A stretch of 64,000 bases of DNA from Mimachlamys varia (taxonomy: Eukaryota; Mollusca; Bivalvia; Pectinida; Pectinidae): the NCBI GenBank assembly GCA_947623455.1, contig OX392527.1, forward strand, positions 3,406,001-3,470,000, in the 5' to 3' direction. The notes below the pieces were generated by a model. It made no database searches. It had not been told where the DNA came from and saw nothing but the letters and a program-made list of their open reading frames with translations. Of the stretch, positions 53,601 through 64,000 are shown piece by piece. A program made the position numbers and the translations under genes. Each line of letters starts with the position of its first letter. Within the stretch, counting starts at the first letter, position 1.

Positions 53601-56600
53601 GACAAGGTATGACAGTACATGATGTGACGGTACAAGGTATGACAGTTCAGGATATGACGGTACAATATAGGACGTACATGAAGTGACGGTACAAAATATA
53701 TGCCGTACTTCCTTCCGTCCTTATTCGCTGTTATGGTATGAACCATACTCTTCGTGTCCGGAGGTCCCGTCACAAACGAGATATCAGATAACTCTTTCAT
53801 AGCGCCAGTTTTGTCCTCATCATCGGCCGTGTGTCGTACACTGACCACCAACCCTGTCTGAGAAAGACGAACGAAACACATCCTAACAATTCGGCGATAC
53901 ATACAGCAGACAAAATCAGACACATATTATAATACAACTACTTAGTCTTCTATCAACAACCGGCGAGATAGGACCAAAACATTCCAAACTTCTGCTAAAA
54001 CAGTAGGAACGGTAAGTGAAGGGCCTAAACATTGCAACCTTATGCTGAAACAGAAGGAACGGTAGGTGATAGGACCAAAACATTCTAAACATCTGCTGAA
54101 ACAGAAGGAATGGTAGGTGATAGGACCGAAACATTCTAAACTTCTGCTGAAACAGCAGGAATGGTAGGTGATAGGACCAAAACATTCTAAACATCTGCTG
54201 AAACAGAAGGAATGGTAGGTGATAGGACCGAAACATTCTAAACTTCTGCTGAAACAGCAGGAATGGTAGGTGATAGGACCAAAACATTCTAAACTTCTGC
54301 TGAAACAGAAGGAATGGTAGATGATTGGACCGAAACATTCTAAACTTCTGCTGAAACAGAAAGAATGGTAGATGATAGGACCAAACATTCCAACCTTCTG
54401 CTGAAACAGAAGGAATGGTAGGTGATAGGACCGAAACATTCTAAACTTCTGCTGAAACAGAAGGAATGGTAGGTGATAGGACCGAAACATTCTAAACTTC
54501 TGCTGAAACAGAAGGAATGGTAGGTGATAGGACCGAAACATTCCAAACTTCTGCTGAAACAGAGGGAATGGTAGGTAATAGGACCGAAACATTCCAACCT
54601 TCTGCTGAAACAGAAAGAATGGTAGGTGATGGGACCGAAACATTCTAAACTTCTGCTGAAACAGAAGAAATGGTAGGTGATGGCACCGAAACATTCCAAC
54701 CTTCTGCTGAAACAGAAGGAATGGTAGGTAATAGGACCGAAACATTCCAACCTTCTGCTGAAACAGAAGAAATGGTAGGTAATGGGACCGAAACATTCCA
54801 ACCTTCTGCTGAAACAGAAGGAATGGTAGGTAATAGGACCGAAACATTCCAACCTTCTGCTGAAACAGAAGGAATGGTAGGTAATAGGACCGAAACATTC
54901 TAAATTTCTGCTGAAACAGAAGGAATGATAGGTGATAGGACCGAAACATTCTAAACTTCAGCTGAAACAGAAGGAATGGTAGATGATGGGACCGAAACAT
55001 TCTAAACTTCTGCTGAAACAGAAGGAATGGTAGGTGATAGGACCGAAACATTCTAAACTTCTGCTGAAACAGAAGGAATGGTAGATGATAGGACCGAAAC
55101 ATTCTAAACTTCTGCTGAAACAGAAGGAATGGTAGGTGATAGGACCGAAACATTCTAAACTTCTGCTGAAACAGAAGGAATGGTAGGTGATAGGACCGAA
55201 ACATTCTAAACTTCTGCTGAAACAGAAGGAATGGTAGGTGATAGGACCGAAACATTCTAAACTTCTGCTGAAACAGAAGGAATGGTAGATGATAGGACCG
55301 AAACATTCTAAACTTCTGCTGAAACAGAAGGAATGGTAGATGATGGGACCGAAACATTCTAAACTTCTGCTGAAACAGAAGGAATGGTAGATGATGGGAC
55401 CGAAACATTCCAACCTTCTGCTGAAACAGAAGGAATGGTAGGTGATAGGACCGAAACATTCTAAACTTCTGCTGAAACAGAAGAAATGGTAGGTGATGGG
55501 ACCGAAACATTCCAACCTTCTGCTGAAACAGAAGGAATGGTAGGTATTAGGACCGAAACATTACAAACTTCTGCTGAAACAGAAGGAATGGTAGGTGATA
55601 GGACCAAAACATTCCAACCTTCTGCTGAAACAGAAGGAATGGTAGGTAATAGGACCGAAACATTCTAAACTTCTGCTGAAACAGAAGGAATGGTAGATGA
55701 TAGGACCGAAACATTCTAAACTTCTGCTGAAACAGAAGGAATGGTAGGTAATAGGACCGAAACATTCTAAACTTCTGCTGAAACAGAAGGAATGTTAGGT
55801 GATGGGACCGAAACATTCCAAACTTCTGCTGAAACAGAAGGAATGGTAGATGATAGGACCAAAACATTCTAAACTTCTGCTGAAACAGAAAAAATGGTAG
55901 ATGATAGGACCAAAACATTCTAAACTTCTGCTGAAACAGAAGGAATGGTAGGTGATAGGACCGAAACATTCCAAACTTCTACTGAAACAGAAGGAATGGT
56001 AGATGATGGGACCGAAACATTCCAACCTTCTGCTGAAACAGAAAGAATGGTAGGTGATAGGACCGAAACATTCTAAACTTCTGCTGAAACAGAAGGAATG
56101 GTAGATGATAGGACCGAAACATTCCAACCTTCTGCTGAAACAGAAGGAATGATAGGTAATAGGACCGAAACATTCCAACCTTCTGCTGAAACAGAAGGAA
56201 TGGTAGGTGATGGGACCGAAACATTCTAAACTTCTGCTGAAACATCAGGAATGGTAGGTGATGGGACCGAAACATTCCAACCTTCTGCTTCAACAATAGG
56301 AGCGGTAGGTGAAGGACCGAAACATTCCAAACTTCTGCTGAAACAGAAGGAATGGTAGGTGATGGGACCGAAATATTTTAAACTTCTGCTGAAACAGAAG
56401 GAATGGTAGTTGAAGGGCCGAAACATTCCAAACTTCTGCTGAAACAGAAGGAATGGTAGGTGATGGGACCGAAATATTTTAAACTTCTGCTGAAACAGAA
56501 GGAATGGTAGTTGAAGGGCCGAAACATTCCAAACTTCTGCTGAAACAGAAGGAATGGTAGGTGATGGGACCGAAATATTTTAAACTTCTACTGAAACAGA

Positions 56601-59600
56601 AAGAATGGTAGGTGATAGGACAGAAATATTTTAAACTTCTGCTGAAACAGAAAGAATGGTAGGTGAAGGACCGAAACATTCCAAACTTCTGCTGAAACAT
56701 CAGGAATGGTAGGTGATGGGACCGAAATATTCTAAACTTCTGCTGAAACAGAAAGAATGGTAGGTGATAGGACCGAAACATTCTAAACTTCTGCTGAAAC
56801 AGAAGGAATGGTAGGTGATAGGACCGAAACATTCTAAACTTCTGCTGAAACAGAAGAAATGGTAGGTGATAGGACCGAAACATTCTAAACTTCTGCTGAA
56901 ACAGAAGGAATGGTAGATGATAGGACCAAAACATTCTAAACTTCTGCTGAAACAGAAGGAATGGTAGGTGATAGGACCAAAACATTCTAAACTTCTGCTG
57001 AAACAGAAAGAATGGTAGGTGATAGGACCGAAACATTCCAACCTTCTGCTGAAACAGAAAGAATGGTAGATGATAGGACCGAAACATTCCAAACTTCTGC
57101 TGAAACAGAAGGAATGGTAGATGATAGGACCGAAACATTCCAACCTTCTGCTGAAACAGAAGGAATGGTAGGTGATGGGACCGAAATATTTTAAACTTCT
57201 CCTGAAACAGAAGGAATGGTAGGTGATAGGACCAAAACATTCCAACCTTCTGCTGAAACAGAAGGAATGGTAGGTGAAGGGCCGAAACATTCCAAACTTC
57301 TGCTGAAATAGAAGGAATGGTAGGTGATGGGACCGAAATATTTTAAACTTCTGCTGAAATAGAAGGAATGGTAGTTGATGGGACCGAAACATTCTAAACT
57401 TCTGCTGAAACAGAAGGAATGGTAGGTGATGGGACCGAAACATTCTAAACTTCTGCTGAAACAGAAGGAATGGTAGGTGAAGGGCCGAAACATTTCAACC
57501 TTCTGCTGAAACAGTATCTCCCTAAATACAATACCGTGATTGAGGATATAACTGACCTGACTTGGTCATATCACGCATATCTCAGAAAACGTAAATACAA
57601 AAAAATAATGCATTTAAAATATGAGATTGTCAGGGAAGTACTTGGAAGTATAAATAATACAATGTATTATAACAAGCAAACTTCATATAAGGATTGTGCA
57701 ATTTTATTATAACATTGCAACGGCACTTCTTTTCATATTAAATAAGGACTTCAAAACAATATTCACCATCAAAGATTTAAAACGGAAGGACACGGAGTCG
57801 GAGTGTGGATCTAGTTTAACCGCTGTTCTCCCATACAAACATCTGGATAATAAAGGGAAAAAACGTATCAAACAATTAAAAGATGTTATTGAGATCTGAG
57901 TGTAAAGTCAGCCTAATGTTTCTATGAAAATCTGAATGTAAAACTAGCCTACTGTATCTATGGAGATCTGAGTGTAAAGCCAGTTTACTATATCTATGGA
58001 GATCTGAGTGTAAAGCCAGTCTACTGTATCTATAGAGATCTGAGTGTTAAGCCAGTCTACTGTATCTATGGAGATCGCAGTGCAAAGTCAGCCTACTGTA
58101 TCTATGGAGATATGAGTGTAAAGCCAGTCTACTGTATCTTTGGAGATCTGAATGTAAAGCCAGTCTACTGTATCTATGGAGATCTGAGTGTTAAGCCAGT
58201 CTACTGTCTCTATGGAGATCTCAGTGTAAAGCTAGTCTACTGTATCTATGGAGATCTGAGTGTAAAGTCAGCCTACTGTATCTATGGAGACCTCAGTGTA
58301 AAGCCAGCCTACTGTATCTATGGAGATCTGAGTGTTAAGCCAGCCTACTGTATCTATGGAGATATGAGTGTAAAGTCAGCCTACTGTATCTATGGAGATA
58401 TGAGTGTAAAGCCAGTCTACTGTATCTATGGAGATATGAGTGTAAAGCCAGCCTACTGTATCGTTGAAGATCTGAATGTAAAGCCAGTCTACTGTATCTA
58501 TGGAGATCTCAGTGTTAAGCCAGTCTTACTGTATATATTGAGATATCAGTGTAAAGCCAGTCTACTGTATCTATGGAGATCTGAGTGTAAAGTCAGCCTA
58601 CTGTATCTATGGAGGTCTGAGTGTAAAGCCAGCCTACTGTTTCTATGGAGATCTGAGTGTTAAGCCAGCCTACTGTATTTATGGAGATCTGAGTGTAAAG
58701 CCAGCCTACTATATATATGGAGATCTGAGTGTAAAGCCAGCCTACTGTATCTATGGAGATCTGAGTGTAAAGTCAGTCTACTGTATCTATGAAGATCTGA
58801 GTGTAAAGCCAGCCTACTGTATCTATGGAGATCTGAGTGTTAAGCCAGCCTACTGTATCTATGGAGATATGAGTGTAAAGTCAGCCTACTGTATCTATGG
58901 AGATCTGAGTGTAAAGCCAGTCTACTGTATCTATGGAGATCTGAGTGTAAAGTCAGTTACTATATCTATTGAGATCTGGGTATAAAACTAGCCTGCTGTA
59001 TCTATGGAGATCTAAGTGTAAAGCCAGTCTACTGTATCTATGGAGATCTGAGCATAAAGCCAGCCTACTGTATCTATGGAGATCTGAGTATAAAGCCAGC
59101 CTACCGTATCTATGGAGATCTGAGTATAAAGCCAGTCTACTGTATCTGTTGAGAACTAAGTAAATCGACATACTTACCGTTCCTGTACTCTTGGTCCTAC
59201 ACACACGTCAAATGTAGCTCCTGTTATGTTTTGGTTTGGCGGACTAGAGAAACCGAGAAGGCGGATCAGCCCTGTGCCCCCTCCACTGACATAAATAACC
59301 TGTAAATAATGGGATAACATGAATTTATAAAACTATACAATTTGACGTTTAAAAAATGATTTGACAATCAAATGACAAATGGAGTCATCAATTAATGTAA
59401 ACATACAAATAGAAAGTCAACAATTAACCAACAGGAGTTAAACATACAAATAGAGAGTCACCAATTAACAATCACAAGGTAAACATACAAATAGAGAATC
59501 ATCAATTAACCGTCACATGGTAAACATACAAATAGAGAGTCACCAATTAACTGTCAAAAGGTAAACATACAAATAGAGAATCACCAATTAACCGTCACCA

Positions 59601-61835
59601 GGTAAACATATAAATAGAAAGTCACCAATTAACCATCACAAGGTAAACATACAAATAGAGAATCACCAATTAACTATCACATTGTAAACATACAAATAGA
59701 AACTCACCAATTAACCGTCATAAGGTAAACATACCAATAGAGAGTCACCAATTAACTATCACATTGTAAACATACAAATAGAGACTCACCAATTAATTAT
59801 CACATTGTTAACATACAAATAGAAAGTCACCAATTAACTATCACAAGGTTAACATACCAATAGAGAATCACCAATTAACTATCACAAGGTAAACATACCA
59901 ATAGAGAATCACCAATTAACTATCACAAGGTAAACATACCAATAGAGAGTCACCAATTAACTATCACAAGGTAAACATACCAATAGAGAGTCACCAATAA
60001 ACTATCACCGGGTAAACATACAAATAGAGAATCACCAATTAACCGTCAAAAGGTAAACATACAAATAGAGAATCACCAATTAAACGTCACAAGGTAAACA
60101 TACAAATAGAGAGTCACCAATAAACTATCACCGGGTAAACATACAAATAGAGAGTCACCAATAAACTATCACAAGGTAAACATACCAGTAGAGAATCACC
60201 AATTAACCGTCACAAGGTAAACATACAAATAGAGAGTCACCAATAAACTATCACAAGGTAAACATACAAATAGAGAGTCACCAATTAACTATCACAAGGT
60301 AAACATACAAATAGAGAGTCATCAATTAACTATCACATTGTTAACATACAAATAGAGAATCACCAATTAACCGTCACAAGGTAAACATACAAATAGAGAG
60401 TCACCAATAAACTATCACAAGGTAAACATACCAATAGAGAATCACCAATTAACCGTCACCAGGTAAACATACAAATAGAGAGTCACCAATAAACTATCAC
60501 AAGGTAAACATACAAATAGAGAGTCACCAATTAACTATCACAAGGTAAACATACCAATAGAGAGTCACCAATAAACTATCACCGGGTAAACATACAAATA
60601 GAGAATCACCAATTAACCGCCACAAGGGAAACATACAAATAGTGAGTCACCAATTAACTATCACAAGGTAAACATACAAATAGAGAGTCACCAATAAACT
60701 ATCACCGGGTAAACATACAAATAGAGAGTCACCAATTAACTATCACAAGGTAAACATACAAATAGAGAGTCACCAATTAACTATCACAAGGTAAACATAC
60801 AAATAGAGAGTCACCAATTAACTATCACCGGGTAAACATACAAATAGAGAATCACCAATTAACTATCATAGGGTAAACATACAAATAGAGAATCACCAAT
60901 TAACTATCACATGGTAAACATACAAATAGAGAGTCACCAATTAACCGTCACAAGGTAAACATACAAATAGAGAATCACCAATTAACTATCACCAGGTAAA
61001 CATATAAATAGAGAGTCACCAATTAACTATCACAAGGTAAACATACAAATAGAGAGTCACCAATTAACTATCACAAGGTTAACATACAAATAGAGAATCA
61101 CCAATAAACTATCACCGGGTAAACATACAAATAGAGAGTCACCAATTAACTATCACCGGGTAAACATACAAATAGAGAATCACCAATTAACTATCACATG
61201 GTAAACATACAAATAGAGAGTCACCAATTAACCGTCACAAGGTAAACATACAAATAGAGAATCACCAATTAACTATCACCAGGTAAACATATAAATAGAG
61301 AGTCACCAATTAACTATCACAAGGTTAACATACAAATAGAGAATCACCAATTAACTATCACAAGGTTAACATACAAACAGAGAGTCACCAATTAACCGTC
61401 ACAAGGTAAACATACAAACAGAGAGTCACCAATAAACCAATAGGAGTTAAACATACAAATAGAGAGTCACCAATAAACCAATAGGAGTTAAACATACAAA
61501 TAGGGGTATCAATTGATCGGCAAGATAATCAGAAAGTCTACCAGCAAATTGTTCAACTTGCCTGGCTGATTCCATACAATAGATGAAAAATAAAACACCA
61601 GCCCATTTCAACAGCTCTTAGGTTTGATAAGACAAGTCCAGGACCACATTTAGAGTATACCAATGACTCCAAGGGAGTATGTTTAAGGTTAAGCTGTTTC
61701 TGATAACGATAAGGCATGTATATATACAATATGGGTTATCAGAGTTTTTCTTCACAGTTTATGGTATGCTAAATACCGGTATCAAAACACAGCATAGATT
61801 ACCTCCAGGAAGATGGCTTGTAAAGGCTTTTGCAT
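44509..61835 (-). CDS. Gene A: DSL (Notch-ligand-like) gene, exons 1-6, 3' end unresolved
   Basis: Exons: 61835-61803 (tentative), 59299-59178, 57842-57767, 53857-53709, 46272-46151, 44634-44509. Phases 0-2-0-2-1-1 equal those of gene B. Domains: leader, shortened MNNL, C2-like strands, DSL (CDEYYFGDCSTYCRP...GWTGVRC) and one EGF (CGTNPCRHGGTC). Exon 2 lacks the CC..C..CD.YF.IC block of B and C and keeps one Cys. Exon 3 is 76 nt instead of 115. DSL and EGF exons have exactly the same length as in gene B. Downstream lie 8 kb of arrays and no clear membrane exon. By family it is a Notch-type ligand, perhaps altered in receptor binding; that is inference. Confidence 0.8.
44635..44925. other. Unique part of gene A intron 5
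   Basis: AT-rich sequence holding the decayed edge of the 74-bp array (ACATGTCCTCTGTCCTGTGATG near 44,760). No gene is seen. Confidence 0.45.
44926..46150 (-). repeat. 74-bp array made of the gene A DSL exon end plus donor (about 16 copies)
   Basis: Each minus-strand unit holds AGCTGTGACATCACAGGAC, then ACATGTCGTACCG|GTAAGATATAG. It copies the last 40 or so bases of exon 5 (TGTGACATAACAGGAGAG..CATACCG) with its donor. Seventy-four is not a multiple of three, so only some combinations would preserve frame. Confidence 0.95.
46151..46272 (-). CDS. Gene A exon 5 (DSL domain)
   Basis: Acceptor TTTACAG and donor ATACCG|GTAAGA; 122 nt, phase 2 in and phase 1 out. It encodes ISIAYKLVCDEYYFGDCSTY, CRPKYPMYSCDI and TGEKKCHT. 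It is the closest of the three to canonical DSL (CDEYYFG.C..YCRP). Confidence 0.9.
46442..46517. repeat. Perfect 25-bp hairpin in gene A intron 4
   Basis: Arms 46,442-46,466 and 46,493-46,517 are exact reverse complements (CGGAAACCCACGGTACACT and mate). The 26-nt loop holds an inner TGACGT/ACGTCA pair. It could be a small fold-back element or a hairpin transcript; the sequence does not decide. Confidence 0.85.
46660..48565. repeat. 41-bp minisatellite, gene A intron 4 (about 46 copies)
   Basis: The plus-strand unit is ATGAGTACCGTCTCCGTTGC plus GGGACAACAGTAACATATTTT. A block of about 410 bp is repeated (GGGCCAACAG variant at 47,431 and 47,841). Confidence 0.95.
48566..48905. other. Unique spacer between two arrays in gene A intron 4
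   Basis: About 340 bp of AT-rich sequence without recognised features. Confidence 0.4.
48906..53700 (-). repeat. 15-bp minisatellite starting at the gene A exon 4 donor (about 315 copies)
   Basis: Unit on the plus strand is ATGACGGGACAAGGT. Reading the intron from its donor, GTACGGCATATATTTT is followed by GTACCGTCACTTCAT, GTACGTCCTATATT and GTACCGTCATATCCT, grading into the main unit. The donor's own intronic bases are thus the first unit. Larger duplications overlie it (about 750 bp, 49,741/50,491; about 2,180 bp, 50,741/52,921). Long frames on both strands are artefacts. Confidence 0.95.
53709..53857 (-). CDS. Gene A exon 4 (C2-like region)
   Basis: Acceptor TCTTTCTCAG and donor GGAAGGAA|GTACGG; 149 nt, phase 0 in and phase 2 out. 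It encodes TGLVVSVRHTADDEDKTGAM then ELSDISFVTGPPDTKSMVHT and TANKDGR. It is acidic-loop rich like gene C exon 4, and it joins RFKSLM and ISIAYKLVCDEYY in frame. A donor nearer the exon end would break the join to exon 5. Confidence 0.75.
53945..57515. repeat. 51-bp minisatellite filling gene A intron 3 (about 69 copies)
   Basis: Plus unit landmarks are CTGCTGAAACAGAAGGAATG, GTAGGTGATAGGACCGAAAC and ATTCTAAACTT. On the minus strand each unit contains TTCCTTCTGTTTCAG|CAG, a pyrimidine tract plus CAG that mimics a 3' splice site. It begins about 85 nt upstream of the exon 4 acceptor. Confidence 0.95.
57767..57842 (-). CDS. Gene A exon 3 (short MNNL exon)
   Basis: Acceptor CTTTATTATCCAG and donor TTGATG|GTGAAT; 76 nt, phase 2 in and phase 0 out. 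It encodes CLYGRTAVKLDPHSDSVSF then RFKSLM, with the conserved leading C.YG. It lacks the middle 13 residues of B and C. Plus-strand frames over it (57,470-57,899) are antisense. Confidence 0.75.
57895..59165. repeat. 36-bp minisatellite filling gene A intron 2 (about 35 copies)
   Basis: Plus unit landmarks are TCTATGGAGATCTGAGTGTA and AAGCCAGTCTACTGTA. It starts about 15 nt past the exon 2 donor and stops about 50 nt before the exon 3 acceptor, so the intron is almost all repeat. Confidence 0.95.
59178..59299 (-). CDS. Gene A exon 2 (MNNL N-terminus, cysteine block missing)
   Basis: Acceptor TTATTTACAG and donor GGAACG|GTAAGT; 122 nt, phase 0 in and phase 2 out. It encodes VIYVSGGGTGLIRLLGFSS then NITGATFDVCVGPRVQE. 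The GGGTG.IR start equals gene B (SGGTGTIRF), but about 20 residues with four cysteines are absent. Confidence 0.8.
59400..61500. repeat. 41-bp minisatellite in gene A intron 1 (about 51 copies)
   Basis: Plus unit landmarks are GGTAAACATACAAATAGAGA and GTCACCAATTAACTATCACAA. Variants (CCGTCACAAGG, AATCACC) recur in blocks. It is unrelated in sequence to the 41-bp array in intron 4. Confidence 0.95.
61501..61802. other. Unique part of gene A intron 1
   Basis: About 300 bp without recognised features. Confidence 0.4.
61803..61835 (-). CDS. Tentative gene A exon 1 (start codon)
   Basis: ATG at 61,835-61,833 encodes MQKPLQAIFLE then GAG|GTAATC, phase 0 as in genes B and C. Joined to VIYVSGGGTG it gives a weakly hydrophobic leader. 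No better candidate was seen up to the window end. The true first exon may lie beyond 64,000. Confidence 0.4.
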
Positions 61836-62185
61836 GTTTCTTTTAATTCCGATTGATTTTACAACATACTATGAAATTAGAAAAGAAGTATAGCATGCAG
61901 GAATATTTACTCCAGACAGACAGGAGGTGGTAGAGGTATTGTAATATGTTGTCACTCAATTACTTTCAATGACAGCGTTTCTATACTGTATATACATCCC
62001 ATTTGCTTTCATTGAAAACAAGAATCAGAGTAGCAAAGCATCAACAAAACCATTATCCGAAATGAAAAGTGGCTGAACTAGCGATAAATTATGAAGAAAA
62101 GAAAGATTTACACAGAAACCCTCAGCAAGAGGGGTTATGTTAAGATCAATGTAATCACCTAGTAGCTGATGTAGAGGAAACTGTC
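61836..62185. other. Upstream of the tentative gene A start
   Basis: AT-rich unique sequence; no promoter motif is convincing. Confidence 0.3.
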
Positions 62186-63290
62186 GCTGCATATGATATC
62201 ATGTTTGTTTTCATTGAACTATGTTACTATAAATGATATCATGTTTGTTTTCTTTAAACCCTGTTACTATATGATATCATGTGTGTTTTCTTTAAACCCT
62301 GTTACTAGATATGATACATCATGTTTGTTTTCATTAAACTATGTTACTATATATGATATCATGTTTGTTTTCTTTAAACCCTGTTACTCTTTATGATATC
62401 ACATTTGTTTTCTTTAAACCCTGTTACTATATGATATCATGTTTGTTTTCTTTACAGCCTGTTACTAGATATGATACATCATGTTTGTTTTCAATTACAC
62501 CCTGTCGTTGCATAATGATATCATGCTTGTTTTCATTACAGCCTGTTACTATATATATCATGTTTGTTTTCTTTAAACCCTGTTACTATAAATGATATCA
62601 TGTTTGTTTTCTTTAAACCCTGTTACTATAAATGATATCATGTTTGTTTTCTTTAAACCCTGTTACTATATATGATATCATGTTTGTTTTCATCACACCC
62701 TGTTTCTATAATTATATGATATCATATTGGTTTTTTTCATTACAACCTGTTACTACATATGATATCATGTTTGATTTCATTAAACTCTCTTTCTATGTAT
62801 GATATCATGTTTGATTTCATTAAACTCTCTTTCTATGTATGATTTCATGTTTGATTTCATTAAATTCTCTTTCTATGTATGATATCATGTTTGATTTCAT
62901 TAAACTCTCTTTCTATGTATGATATCATGTTTGATTTCATTAAATTCTCTTTCTATGTATGATATCATGTTTGATTTCATTAAACTCTCTTTCTATGTAT
63001 GATATCATGTTTGAGTTCATTAAATTCTCTTTCTATGTATGATATCATGTTTGATTTCATTAAACTCTCTTTCTATGTATGATATCATGTTTGTTTTTAT
63101 TACAACCTGTTAATATATATGATATCATGTTTGGTTTTCATTACACCCAGTCACTTTATATTATATCATGTTGTTTTCATTACACCCGGTTTCTATAATT
63201 ATATGATATCATGTTGTTTTTTCATTAAATCCCGTCACTACATAATTTATGATATCATGTTTGTGTTTATTACACTTTGTTTTTATTAAA
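62186..63290. repeat. AT-rich minisatellite, two related sub-arrays (about 36-40 bp units)
   Basis: Units share ATGATATCATGTTTG, which includes the palindrome GATATC. The left part continues TTTTCTTTAAACCCTGTTAC and is irregular. The middle part (about 62,760-63,080) is a regular 40-bp unit with ATTTCATTAAACTCTCTTTC. It lies upstream of gene A's tentative exon 1. Confidence 0.9.
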
Positions 63291-64000
63291 CCCTGCTACT
63301 ATAGATGTACTCGTATATATTATTACGTTTGCTTTCCTTTAACTGATCCTATATTCATAAGATATCAAAATCCTGTTTCAGTTTGTTAAATATTTGATTA
63401 AAAATATTTTTCTTGACTTTTGTCATAATAAACGAAACAAAAAATTACTTCGTTGAAATTAAACTGCACTAACTGTCCCGTTTTTATTACACGACGCTGT
63501 GTGATTTCAGAAGTTCATTTTGCCTTATTCTCCCTACTCTTGTAACACTGACTGTCACAAGAAAGGATACCTCTATCGCTTGGCTTAAATTGTTGTTTTG
63601 GTGTTTTGTGTGACACATTATATCATGTTTGTGATATCAGTAACTTTTCAAATTTCTGATACAGACGAATTCTGAACCTATGTTATACCCACTCCTTCTG
63701 CTACGCCTTGAGTAGTGTTGACCTCGCGTTGGTAGGCAGGTTCCAGTTATTTTAAAAGGTAAACTTAATTGATTTTATACGACTGGGATACATTTTTATA
63801 TTAGTACATGTAGTTAATTAATAATTCAAAGATTTAAAGTAATCGCAAGCTTGACAGGTCAGCACTCATTAAGAGGTCACGGTTCAGAGGAATGGGAAAA
63901 TAAAAACCTTTGATCTTTTAACGGGAGTTATCTTTGGAAACAAATTCGCTGTAAGGATATAAATATGAAATTCGCCCAGTGTCACTGTCGTACAATTAAA
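63291..64000. other. Right-edge sequence, nothing recognised
   Basis: AT-rich sequence without repeats or protein-like frames on either strand. Confidence 0.35.

Noticed and set aside
48992..53923. Frames of 300-790 codons on both strands with Arg-His-Thr-Leu, Val-Pro-Ser-Tyr or Met-Thr-Gly-Gln repeats
   Set aside because: They are produced by 15-bp periodicity, and both strands and several frames are open at once. The only coding sequence here is gene A exon 4.
53942..57443. Frames of up to 522 codons with 17-residue Phe/Gln/His repeats
   Set aside because: They are translations of the 51-bp intron 3 array; neighbouring frames and the opposite strand are also open.
57470..57899. Two plus-strand frames of 80 and 67 codons just past the 51-bp array
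   Set aside because: The minus strand here contains gene A exon 3 with proper splice borders and matching phase, so the plus frames are probably antisense. They also lack any recognisable motif.

Overview
The window looks like invertebrate animal DNA, most likely a mollusc and perhaps a bivalve. It is AT-rich and has spliced genes with GT-AG introns. It also has Penelope-like, non-LTR and LTR retroelements and a very heavy minisatellite load. The species assignment is inference; no bacterial operons, rRNA or tRNA genes were recognised.

Three paralogous genes lie head to tail on the minus strand, all with the domain plan of a small Notch ligand: signal peptide, MNNL/C2-like N-terminus, DSL domain, then one EGF repeat. 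Gene A starts at a tentative exon near 61.8 kb. Its exons 2-6 are at 59.3, 57.8, 53.8, 46.2 and 44.6 kb, and its 3' end is unresolved. Gene B (32,093 to 17,020) reads as a complete 11-exon gene of 434 codons. It adds a Ser/Thr-rich stalk, a membrane-proximal segment with two Cys, one membrane helix and a roughly 20-residue tail. Gene C (4,310 leftwards) has exons 1-5 here and runs off the left edge. Intron phases 0-2-0-2-1 are identical in all three, and the DSL exon is 122 nt in each, so they arose by tandem duplication. Every exon was found by reading the sequence by eye; no alignment was run.

More than half of the window is tandem repeat, nearly all of it inside the introns of these genes. 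Each intron has its own unrelated unit (15, 17, 27, 30, about 33, 36, 38, 40, 41, 42, 45, 51, 56, 70 or 74 bp). Several arrays begin exactly at a splice junction, and their units contain the 3' end of the exon plus the 5' splice site, or in one case the 3' splice site. Some introns therefore hold 8 to about 80 decoy copies of their own splice site. In gene C the 45-bp unit is an in-frame piece of the DSL exon, so use of a distal donor would add 15-residue Cys-containing repeats.

Between genes C and B (about 5.9-16.4 kb) is a three-layer nest. A degenerate Penelope-like element is split by a 5'-truncated LINE flanked by a 12-bp target duplication. That LINE is split in turn by a minus-strand LTR retrotransposon with 420-bp LTRs. 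Fold-back elements lie at 4.9, 28.3-29.0 and 46.45 kb, and a second degenerate Penelope-like copy lies in gene B intron 2. The long open frames inside the arrays are by-products of repeat periodicity and are not annotated as genes.
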